64,000 nucleotides of DNA from Thermaerobacter sp. PB12/4term (GTDB lineage: Bacteria > Bacillota > Sulfobacillia > Thermaerobacterales > Thermaerobacteraceae). The position numbers and the translations under genes were made by a program. The notes under the pieces were generated by a model. It saw nothing but the letters and a program-made list of their open reading frames with translations, made no database searches and was not told the origin of the DNA. The stretch covers positions 2,232,001 to 2,296,000 of the forward strand of contig NZ_CP048407.1 of NCBI RefSeq assembly GCF_003403315.2. The letters run 5' to 3'. Below, in pieces: positions 7,477 through 17,455 of the stretch. Positions within the stretch are counted from its first letter, which is position 1; each line of letters starts with the position of its first letter.

Positions 7477-10457
7477 ATGGACCTGGGGTTGAACAAGCCG
7501 AACAAGCGGGGCCAGCACGCCGGTTCCCTCCCGCGGCGGCGACGGGTCCGGGCGGTACTGGCGGTCTTGTTGGCGATGCTGACCGCGCTGCTCGTGAACG
7601 TCGCCTTTGCACTGGCGCCGGCAGGCACCGGTTCCTGGCCACCCAGGGTTGAAGCAGCCACTCCCGGCGGTCCGGCCTCGTCCGGCAACGAACCCCGGCT
7701 GGAGGTGGCCGCCGGTTACGGCCGGCAACCGGCGGGCGGCCCGTGGGTGCCCGCCCAGGTCTCCATCACCCACCCGGGTCCGGAAACCTTCCGGGGCACC
7801 CTGGAGATCGCGGGGGTGGTTGTCGCCCCTTCCTTCGGCTCGCCCGCATCGCCCGTGGCCATCCCGCCCGGCCGGGGCAGGGCCTTCGTCGATGCCATCC
7901 GCTGGCGGCAGCCCGTGGAGGTTCCCGCCGGAGCCACCCGCACGGTGATCGTCCCCGTGGCCATCGGCCCCCGGGAAACCCCCGTGATGGGTCTCGACGT
8001 CCGGCTGCGGGACGAACGCGGCCAGGTCGTGGCCCTGGCCCCCCTACCCGTGGGTCGCGGCCGGTTTTCCGACGTCCTCATCGCTCTCCTGGCCGAGCGT
8101 GACATCCCGTATCTGGGCGCCCTTCCCGCGCCCCGGGGCGGCTCGGCCAGCGTGGAGCGCCTCGACCCGCAGCTGGCCCCCCGTACCACGGTGGGCTGGG
8201 CCAATTTCGACCTGGTGGTGGTCGATGGCGCCGCGGCCCTGCGCCGGCTGGACGGGGACCAGCGGAACGCCCTGGCCACCTGGGTCCAGCTGGGCGGAAC
8301 GCTGCTGGTGGGAACAGGCCCCGATGCCACCGCCGTGGCGGACCTGCTGGGCCCCCGGGTCTTTCCATGGGAGGTGGCGGGGAGCACCACCACCAGCCCC
8401 CTCGATGAGGCCGTCATGTGGGCTCGGGTGATCGACCCCAGGACCCCGGCCCCGCCGGCCGATACCCCGGTGGTGGCCGCCCGGCTCCGGCCTGCCGGGG
8501 CGGGCCATGCCGGCAGCGCGGCCAGCGCCGGCTCGGCCCCCCTGGGATCCATCGCCCGGGTGGGCTTCGGCCGGGTTTACGCCTGGTCGACCCGGCTCGA
8601 CGCCGAGCCCTGGCTCAGCTGGCCGGGGACCCCGAACGCCCTGGCCAGCTGGCTGGGAAGCGACCTGACCCCGCCCTCCACCCGGCTGGCCACGTCCGTC
8701 GCGGCCCAGGTGGGCATGGGGATGATGACGCCGGGGTCATCACGGGCGCCGGCGCCGGTCGACATGCCCACCACGCTGGACGCCGGCGGGTACCGGTTCC
8801 TGGTGCAGGCGCTGCTGCGCGCCCTCGGATCCCACCAGGCTCCCTGGCAGCTGGTGGAACTCTGGCGCAGCGGCGCCCAGGATCTGCCGGGATTGCAGTT
8901 CCCCTCGACGGCGGTGCTGATCGGCGGGGTGATTGCCTACCTCCTTCTCATCGGTCCCGTCACCTTCCGGTGGCTGGGGCGGAAGCGACGCCGCCCCTGG
9001 GCCTGGGTGGTGGTCCCCGCCCTGGCCCTGCTGGTCATCGGGGCGTCGTACGCCAGCGGTGCCGTGGCAGGCCGCGGGGTCCCCCATACCGGGGCCGGGT
9101 TCCTCCTTCTGGACGAAACCGGCACCCGCGGGGTCTGGGCGGGGATGGTCTCCGCCTACCGCCCCGGCGGCAGGGCCCGGCTGATCCTGCGCAACGGGAC
9201 CCTGGTCACCGCACCTGATGCCGGCATGGGGTTTGGCCCCTTCGACCGGCCGGCGGACAACCGCACCCTCGAGGCGGAGGTCACCCCACGGGGACTGGAG
9301 GTGACGTGGCCCGCCTCGGCCGGACAGGTGATCCCCGTGGCAGCCCACCTGGATCTGCAGCTCGATGCCGGAAGCCCGGCGGGAGGGCTGGTAGCCCGGT
9401 GGTTCCCCACCGGAGACGGCCGCTGGCGCGTGGAGGTCACCAACGGGCTTGGGGTGCGGCTTTCGGGGGTGCTGCTGTTGCAGGGGGGCGGGGTGGTGGC
9501 GCGCTTCGGCGACCTGGACCCGGGCGAGCAGGCGGTGCAGGAGGTCCGGGTCTTCGACCGGCCGTCCACCCCCTCGAGCAGCCTGGTGCCGGGCAGCCTC
9601 GGCAGCGGCGTGCCTGGTGGCGGCTTGGCTGGCGCGGGAACGGTTTTCAGGGCGGACATCGCCACCCTGCGCCAGCGGGCCCGCCTTGAACAGGCCCTGG
9701 AATCGCTGTTGCCTGCCGTCGCTGGCGACGCCGTGCTGGTGGCGGGTATCCAGGGGACTCCTGTGGTGGCCGGTCGCACCGGGGGCGCGGTGCCGCCCTC
9801 ACCCCCCGGGACGGGGGGATCCGGGGCGGGGGGATCCGAGGCCATCCCGCCCTCCCAGTGGGATCCCAACGGCTACACGCTGCTCCTGGCACCGGTCACC
9901 GCACCCGGCCTGGACACCGAGGCACCGGCCGCGCCCCAGGCGGGTGGGCCCGGAGGACCCGGCACCAGCCCGGCCACCGAAAGACCGCTGCCGGCCTTCA
10001 CCGCCAGCAACGCCATCTGGCCGGCCATGACGCGGTTGCTGCGGGCCAGCGAGGTCTTCGTGCCGGATCCCGATACCGTTCGGCTACGCTCGGGCGAGGC
10101 GGTGATGGAGTGGCGGCCACCGGCGGCCGTCACCGCGGCTGCCCGCCGGCTGGCGATCGAGCTGCAGTACCGTGGCAGGTTCTCCGCCCCGCCGGCTTCG
10201 GCGCAGGTGGCCGTGGACGTTTACGACTTCAGCGCCGGCCGGTGGGTACCAGTCAAGGCCTTTCAGGGTGGCCTGGCCCCCGACGCCCCATCCTGGGTGG
10301 CCAGCGGTGTCACGGTGACCGGCGATCAGGTGGTGGTCGAGGGTGAAGCCCTGCACCGCTTCCTCCCGCCCGGGGGCCGCCTGCTGGTTCGCTTGTCCGG
10401 CCCGCAGGGTGAGGAGATGGTCCTGGGCCGGCCGGTCCTCTCGCTGGAGGTGAGCCC

Positions 10458-10461
<4 letters not shown>
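7477..10461 (+). CDS. Large membrane protein of unknown function, first gene of the MoxR/vWA locus
   Basis: A 994-residue protein opening a seven-gene co-directional cluster. ATG 7477 has a GGAGGGGG site just upstream (7468-7474). A membrane or signal segment lies at about residues 25-45 (AVLAVLLAMLTALLVNVAFA). A long extracytoplasmic region of beta-rich, Pro/Gly/Ala-rich sequence follows. Two membrane helices then lie at about 479-498 and 507-528, flanking a basic RKRRRP turn. A second exposed region of ~460 residues with low-complexity linkers closes the protein. Such two-helix, two-ectodomain proteins often accompany ABC exporters and MoxR/DUF58/vWA genes in Firmicutes and may present a complex at the surface. 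The stop overlaps the GTG start of the ABC ATPase, so the two are translationally coupled. Function not known. Confidence 0.8.
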
Positions 10462-11754
<1,293 letters not shown>

Positions 11755-11765
<11 letters not shown>

Positions 11766-12777
11766 GGAGGCGGCCTGGCGAGTCAAGGAAGCGGCCTGGC
11801 GAGAGGCGCTGCGCCAGAAACTGGGCGGTCTCCTGGCACCCACCCCGCTGAACCCCATCATCGAGCTGGAGTTCCGGGCCCGGATGCGCCGCAGCCGGAC
11901 GGTGGTCCTCCTGGTGGCCTACGTGGCCGTGGTGGCGGCCGTGTTCGTCCTGGGCGTGGTGCTGTCGGGCATCAACCGGGCCAGCGGGCTCCACGCCAGC
12001 CCCTATGAGGTCAGCTGGCTGCTCTTCCAGGCGATGATGCTGGCGGAACTGGTGCTCACCGGCGCCGTGGCCGGGGCTTCGGGCGCCGGCGCCATCAGCG
12101 GCGAGCGGGAGCGGCAGACCCTGGACGTGCTCCTGACGACCCGGCTGCCCGCGTGGCGCATCATGACCGGCAAGCTGGTGGCCGCCGTCGCCCTCTCCCT
12201 CTGGCTGGTGGTGGCCTCCTTTCCCGTCTTCCTGCCCTTGTTCCGGTTCAATGCGGTGGATCCCGGCACGCTGCTGAAGGTCGGCGCGGTGTTCGCCGCC
12301 AGCGGCCTGGCCTGGGCCGCCCTGGGCCTGTTCTTCTCCACCCTGTTCCGCCGGACCATCCCGGCGGTCATCGCCACGTACGCCACGGCCTCCGGCTGGG
12401 TCATCCTGACCCTGATCAGCCGGACCCTGCTCAACGCCCTGCGCCAGGGGCCGCCCTACGGCCCGCTCCCTCCCCAGCCCGTGGGCCCGCTGGCCGTGGA
12501 GGTGGCCAGCCCGGTGCTGGCGCTGCTCTACGCCATGCGCTCGCCCTTCCTCGAAGCCTGGAACTGGATTGCCGGCAGCATCGCCGTGCCGCCTTCCCCG
12601 TCGCCGGTGGCCCCCTTGACGCCGGCACACAACCGGCTGACGGTGGCCGCTCGAGTGGCGGCCCACCTGGGGGCCGATGGCTACTTCTGGCTTTATGTCG
12701 CCATTGCGCTGCTCGTGACCTTCGTCCTGACGGCGGCCGCAACCCTCTTGCTGAACCGCCGCCGGGCGGAAGGCTGA
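11755..12777 (+). CDS. ABC-2 type transporter permease
   Basis: Membrane partner of the preceding ATPase, about 340 residues. GTG 11755 is preferred because GGGGAGG (11740-11746) lies eight bases upstream; it overlaps the ATPase by 11 bases. Six hydrophobic segments are visible, beginning TVVLLVAYVAVVAAVFVLG, with an amphipathic GAISGERERQTLDVLLTTRL loop after the second helix. This loop is the hallmark EREREQGTLE-like motif of ABC-2 permeases that contacts the ATPase. The last helix ends LLLNRRRAEG. Substrate unknown. Confidence 0.9.
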
Positions 12778-12783
12778 GGCCGC

Positions 12784-12854
12784 GGGAAGGGAAGGAAGGG
12801 GAAGGAAGGGGCAGGCAAGGCGAGGGAAGGGAAGCCGAGTCAAGGGGAGGGGGT
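12784..12854 (+). repeat. Polypurine tract of GAAGG-type repeats
   Basis: An almost uninterrupted run of purines built from GGGAAGG/GAAGGAAGGGG units between the permease and the next gene. It may act as multiple ribosome sites, form triplex or G-rich structure, or be neutral microsatellite DNA. Confidence 0.6.
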
Positions 12855-12897
12855 CGGGCCGGTGGAGGATCACCCCCCTGCAAGGGAGCATGGCGCC

Positions 12898-14869
12898 ATG
12901 AGGTTCCGCCGCCGCACCGGACCCGGAGCGGCAGCCAACATCCGCCCGGAAGAGGACCGGCAGGCAGGGGGCGGCTCGCAGCGGGGCGACCGCAGCGGGC
13001 ACCGACGGGGCTTGCGCGGGTCGGGTTCGCACGGGACCCGCGCCGCCCCCGGCGTGGCGGGCAGCATCCGGGAGCAGCCCCAGGGGCTGCCCAGCGAGAC
13101 GGCCGGGGAGGGGGCGGGTGCCCAGATCCGCTCTGCCCTGGCGCCCTGGCGGAGACGGCTGCGGCGCCGGCACTTCCTGGCCCACGGCCTGGCCGGCCTG
13201 GTCCTGGCCGCCGGGCTGGCGCTGCCGGCGCTGGTGACGGACCGCTGGCTCGTCGACCCGGTGGGCCGCACCACCGCCCTCGCCGTGGCCGCCCTCACCT
13301 TGGCCGCCGCGGCCGTGCGGGCCTGGATCACCACACCGGGCTGGACCGAAGCCGCCCGGGCGGCGGATGCCGCAGCCAACCTGGGGGAGCAGGCCCTGAC
13401 GGCCCTGCACCCCGATCCCCTGGTGCCGGCCGCCATGACCCTTCTGCAGCGCCGGCGGGCCCTGGCTGCCCTGCGACAAGCCGACCCTCGGCACCTGCCC
13501 GTCGCCCCCCGGCGCTGGCGGCGATGGGCGGCGGTGGCCCTGCTGGCGCTGGCTGCGGACGCTGCCCTCTGGCTGGCCCCTCACCCCCTGGCCCCGGCCC
13601 GCGCCCAGCGGGCCCAGTGGCGGGCCGAGCTGGCCCGCCTGGAAAGGCAGGTCAAGGCCCTTGAGGAAAGCCTTCCCGCCACCGTGAACCCACCGGGGGA
13701 GGAACCCGGCACCCCGGCCCCCGCGGGCGCCGGGACCCGCCCGCCGGAGGACCGGCCGCAGGCCGGCGGCGAGGAGGACGCGGATGGCGCCCCCTCCCCC
13801 TCGGGCGCCAGTCTCCGCGGGCCGGAACCGGAGGGGCCCGATCCCGGCGGCCCGCCTGGCCGCCAGCCCGGAGGTTCCCGGGAGCAGGCGGCCGCCGGCG
13901 GATCCCGCGGCAGCCGGCCGGCCGGGGCACCCAGAGGGGGGACGGGGGAAGGTTCCGCATCATCCCCGGTCGATAACGCCTTGTCGGGAGCCCTGCACAC
14001 CCTGGCCCGGCAGCTGCAGGAGGCTCGAGCCAGCCTGGATCCTGCGGCCCTGGCCCAGGCGGCCGCAACCGCCCAGCGGGCAGCCGACCTGGCCCGGGCC
14101 GCCGCGGCGGCCGCACCGGAAACCCGGCTCCCGGCGCCGGCGACGCCAGGGGAGACACGAACGCCGGGGGCGGCAGAAACGGCGGGCGTCACGGGAGGCG
14201 CTGCCCAGGAGGCGGCCGCCGGGCTGCAGGCACTGGCCAGCCAACTCTCCACGCTGGCCGGGGGATTGGAGGTTCTGGCCGGGCAGGTGGCCCTGGCCGG
14301 CCTCGCCCGGGGGCGCAGCGGCCCCGGAACCGCCCCCTTCGTCCCTGGACAGGGCAGTGGTCCGGACGGCGCGGGAAGCCCGGCCGGGGGAGGGAACGGG
14401 CTGGCGTCAGGTAGCCCCCCCCGGCTCCGAACAGGGGATAGCGCCGGGAACTGCACCGGGGTCAACCCCCGGGCCCGGCGCGGGCGCCGGCGGCGGATCC
14501 GGCGGGGCGCCTGGGAGCGGGCCCGGCGGCGGTGGCGCGGCCCAGGGAGCCGGCGGTGCAGGGTGGGGCCGGGGCACCACCGGCTCGCCGCTGGCCGGCG
14601 GGCTGGCATCCAGCCTGCCCGGCGGCACCGTCCAGGGACTTCCGGGCGGCCAGGCGCCGGGCTCCCTCACCCTTCCCGGCTGGGCGGACGAACCCATCAC
14701 CATCCAGCCGGGCCGGACCCTGCCCGCCGGCGAGTTGCAGCGCCGGTGGGCCAGCCAGGCTGCCCTGGACCTGGGCACGAGCAGCTTTCAAGACCTCTCG
14801 CCGGAGCTTCAGTGGCTCGTGCAGGCCTATTTCGGCGGCACGGGCACGGACAGCCTGCCGGGCCCGTGA
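12898..14869 (+). pseudogene. Alanine-rich coiled-coil membrane protein, frame broken at a C8 tract
   Basis: ATG 12898 follows GGGAG at a good distance. After a disordered N-terminal ~75 residues, two hydrophobic helices (about 98-118 and 120-140) and a basic RRWRRW turn precede a third helix. Then comes an LERQVKALEESL coiled coil, Pro/Gly/Glu-rich linkers and alanine-rich helical repeats. At C8 (14415-14422) the frame leaves a protein-like sequence and becomes Arg/His-rich. Skipping one C moves into a frame running GSEQGIAPGTAPG, then WADEPITIQPGRTLPAGELQ, and ending FGGTGTDSLPGP at 14869. The intended product is about 656 residues. With seven Cs the gene would be intact, so this is an assembly error, slippage-corrected expression or a recent mutation. 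Function unknown; position suggests a partner of the MoxR/vWA complex. Confidence 0.65.
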
Positions 14870-15068
14870 CCCCGGCGGGCCCGTGACCGGGAGGGGGGCC
14901 GGGTGGGCGGGGGGGCGCATGGCCCGTGACCGCAGGCGGGGCCCGGGTGACCGGGAGGCGGGCGAGCAGGACGAGGGACCCCGTCCGGCCCGTGCCCCGC
15001 GACGACGAAACACGCAGCGGAAGCAGGACGAAACCGGCGCCGCAACATCCAGACAGGGGGCGGAACGG

Positions 15069-16283
15069 GTGACGGATCGCGAGGACCGCGGCAGCGGGTT
15101 CAGCCCGCCGGGGCAGGGGACGCCCGGCCTGGAGGATCCCGATGTCCTGGCCCGGCGGCTGGACCGGGTGGCCGAACAACTGGAGCGGGTCCGCACCGAG
15201 CTGGAACGGGTCATCCTGGGCCAGGAAGACGTCATCCGCCAGGTGCTCTGGGCCCTTCTGGCCGGCGGCCACGTGCTCCTGGAAGGCGTGCCCGGCCTGG
15301 GCAAGACGGCCCTGGTGCGGGCCCTCGGGCGGGTGCTGGGCCTTCAGTTCTCCCGGATCCAGTTCACGCCGGACCTGATGCCCGCCGACCTGCTGGGCAC
15401 CCACATCCTGGAGGAGCAGCCGGGCGGGCGCCGGGGCTGGCGGTGGGAGCCCGGCCCCATCTGGGCCCACCTGGTGCTGGCGGACGAGATCAACCGGGCG
15501 ACCCCCAAGACCCAAAGTGCCCTCCTGGAAGCCATGGCCGAAGGCCAAGTCACCACCGGCGGCACCACCCGGCCGCTGCCCCGTCCCTTCTTCGTTCTGG
15601 CCACCCAGAACCCCCTGGAGATGGAGGGGACCTTTCCCCTGCCCGAGGCCCAGCTGGACCGGTTCCTGTTCAAGGTGCTGGTCCCCTACCCTGCCGAAGC
15701 CACCCTGGCCGCCATCGGGCGGCTCACCACGGGTCCGGAGCCGCCCGCGCCGGAAACGGTGGCCGAAGGCGCCGCCGAGGTGCAGGCGTGGATCAACCTC
15801 ACCCGCCAGGTGCCGGTCACCGGGGAGGTGCTGGAGCGGGCCGCCCGGCTGGTGGCCATGACCCATCCCCAGCACCCGGAGGCTCCCCCTGCCGTGCGCC
15901 GGTTCGTCCGGTATGGTGCGAGTCCCCGGGGGCTGCAGGCCTTGCTGCTGGGCGCCCGGGCCCGCGCCTTGATGGACCGGCGGCTCAACGTGGCCTATGC
16001 CGACCTGGGTGCTGTCCTCTTCCCCGCCCTGCGGCACCGCCTGATCCTGACCTTCGAGGCAGAGGCCGAAGGCACCGGCGCCGAGCAGGTGCTGGCCGAG
16101 CTGGCAGCCCGGCTGGATCTTCGCACCCCCGGAGACCGGGCGGCGGAACCGGCGGGGGACGAACGGGCCCCCGCCGGGAGCCGGACGCCAGCCCACCGCC
16201 CGGTGGCTTCATCCCTCCGACCCGTCGCGGGAGATCGAGGAGACGGTGGCCATGACCGCGCCCAACCTGGACCGCTGGCTTGA
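15069..16283 (+). CDS. MoxR family AAA+ ATPase
   Basis: MoxR ATPases act as chaperone-like motors with vWA-domain partners. Walker A is GVPGLGKTAL, Walker B is LVLADEINRATPKTQSALLEAMAEG, and sensor 1 is FFVLATQNPLEMEGTFPLPEAQLDRF, all classic for the RavA/MoxR clade. The lid carries SPRGLQALLLGARARA. GTG 15069 gives 404 residues and has GGGGGCGG upstream; in-frame starts at 14883 and 14919 would only add Arg-rich sequence. The 3-prime end overlaps the DUF58 gene by 32 bases, so the two are coupled. Confidence 0.93.
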   Translation: MTDREDRGSGFSPPGQGTPGLEDPDVLARRLDRVAEQLERVRTELERVILGQEDVIRQVLWALLAGGHVLLEGVPGLGKTALVRALGRVLGLQFSRIQFTPDLMPADLLGTHILEEQPGGRRGWRWEPGPIWAHLVLADEINRATPKTQSALLEAMAEGQVTTGGTTRPLPRPFFVLATQNPLEMEGTFPLPEAQLDRFLFKVLVPYPAEATLAAIGRLTTGPEPPAPETVAEGAAEVQAWINLTRQVPVTGEVLERAARLVAMTHPQHPEAPPAVRRFVRYGASPRGLQALLLGARARALMDRRLNVAYADLGAVLFPALRHRLILTFEAEAEGTGAEQVLAELAARLDLRTPGDRAAEPAGDERAPAGSRTPAHRPVASSLRPVAGDRGDGGHDRAQPGPLA

Positions 16284-17340
16284 GCGCCCGCTGGTGCCCC
16301 TGCTGGAGCGGCTCCAGCTGCTGGGCCAGGCCGCCGCTCCCCAGGCATGGTCGGGGCGGTACCGCGCCCGGTCCAAGGGGCGCTCGCTGGAGTACGCCGG
16401 CTTCCGGGAGTACGCGCCGGGGGACGACCCCCGCACCCTGGACTGGCAGGCCCTGGCCCGGCTGGACCGGCCCTACGTCCGGGAGTACCAGGCCGAGCGG
16501 GAGCGGGCCGTCACCCTGCTGGTCGACGGGTCCGCCTCCATGGTGGCTGGCGACAAGGGAGACACGGCCCTCGAGCTGGCCGCAGCCCTGGGGTATTGCG
16601 CCCTGCACCACGGCGACCGCCTGGAGGTGGTGCTCCTGGAGGGCCCTCGGGCCCTGGCCCTGGGCGGCGGGCGGGGGCGGGCCGCCCGCCACCGGCTGGC
16701 GGTGGCCCTGGCGGCGGCAGCCGATCGGATGGCCGGGCAGCGGGCGGCCAGGTTCCTCCAGAGCGGGCGGCCGGCTGGGGACCGGGAGGGCACGCGTGCA
16801 CGCACCGGGCAGGAGGTGCCCGGGGAACCCACGGCAGCCCGGGCGGCCGGCGGTGGCCCGCCGGTGACCACCGCCCTGCGGGCGGCCTTGCAACGCTGGC
16901 AGGCGGGGCCCGGGGGAGAGCAGGCCCATCCCGGGGCCCCGGCACGGCCGGCCTGGGGCCCGCCGCGGCGCGGTAGCCTGGCCATCCTGATCAGCGACCT
17001 GCTGGACCCCGGCGGTATCGACAGCCCGGCTTACTGCCGTCAGGTGGCCGCCCTGCTGGCCGCGGCAGGCCAGGGCGCCCTGATCCACCTGCTGGACCTT
17101 GACGACCGCGTCCCGCCGCCGGGCGAGTGGACCCTGGTGGACGCGGAAACGGGCACCACCGTCGAGGTCACCGTGGACGAAAGCCTGCTGGCCCGCTACC
17201 GGCAGGCCGTCGCCCGGTGGGCGGAGGGCTGGCGCCGGGCCTGCCACGCCCAGCAGGTGCTCTACGTGGCGGTGCCGGCTCCGGCCCCCGCCCGTACCTT
17301 GATCGCCGGGCACCTGGTTCCGGCGGGGCTCCTCGGTTGA
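16252..17340 (+). CDS. DUF58 domain protein with vWA-like fold
   Basis: Partner typical of MoxR ATPases. ATG 16252 is chosen because GAGGAG lies nine bases upstream; GTG 16246 is too close to it. The DUF58 hallmark YRARSKGRSLEYAGFREYAPGDDPRTLDWQ (read here in parts) lies at about residues 35-65, followed by the MIDAS-like LLVDGSASM near residue 90. A Gly/Pro/Arg-rich insertion of ~50 residues interrupts the fold near residues 165-215, then SLAILISDLLDPGG resumes it. No membrane helix is visible, unlike many DUF58 proteins. In other bacteria MoxR-DUF58-vWA sets are tied to metal insertion, envelope stress or secretion. Confidence 0.92.
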   Translation: MTAPNLDRWLERPLVPLLERLQLLGQAAAPQAWSGRYRARSKGRSLEYAGFREYAPGDDPRTLDWQALARLDRPYVREYQAERERAVTLLVDGSASMVAGDKGDTALELAAALGYCALHHGDRLEVVLLEGPRALALGGGRGRAARHRLAVALAAAADRMAGQRAARFLQSGRPAGDREGTRARTGQEVPGEPTAARAAGGGPPVTTALRAALQRWQAGPGGEQAHPGAPARPAWGPPRRGSLAILISDLLDPGGIDSPAYCRQVAALLAAAGQGALIHLLDLDDRVPPPGEWTLVDAETGTTVEVTVDESLLARYRQAVARWAEGWRRACHAQQVLYVAVPAPAPARTLIAGHLVPAGLLG

Positions 17341-17455
17341 CGGTGCGGCCAGCTGAACGGCCGGCCTCCGCCCGGGGCGGGGGAAGCGAGCGAGGCCAGG
17401 GCGAGGATCGGGCACGGCAAGAGGAGCGGGCACAGCAACAGGAGGGCGGTGAACC

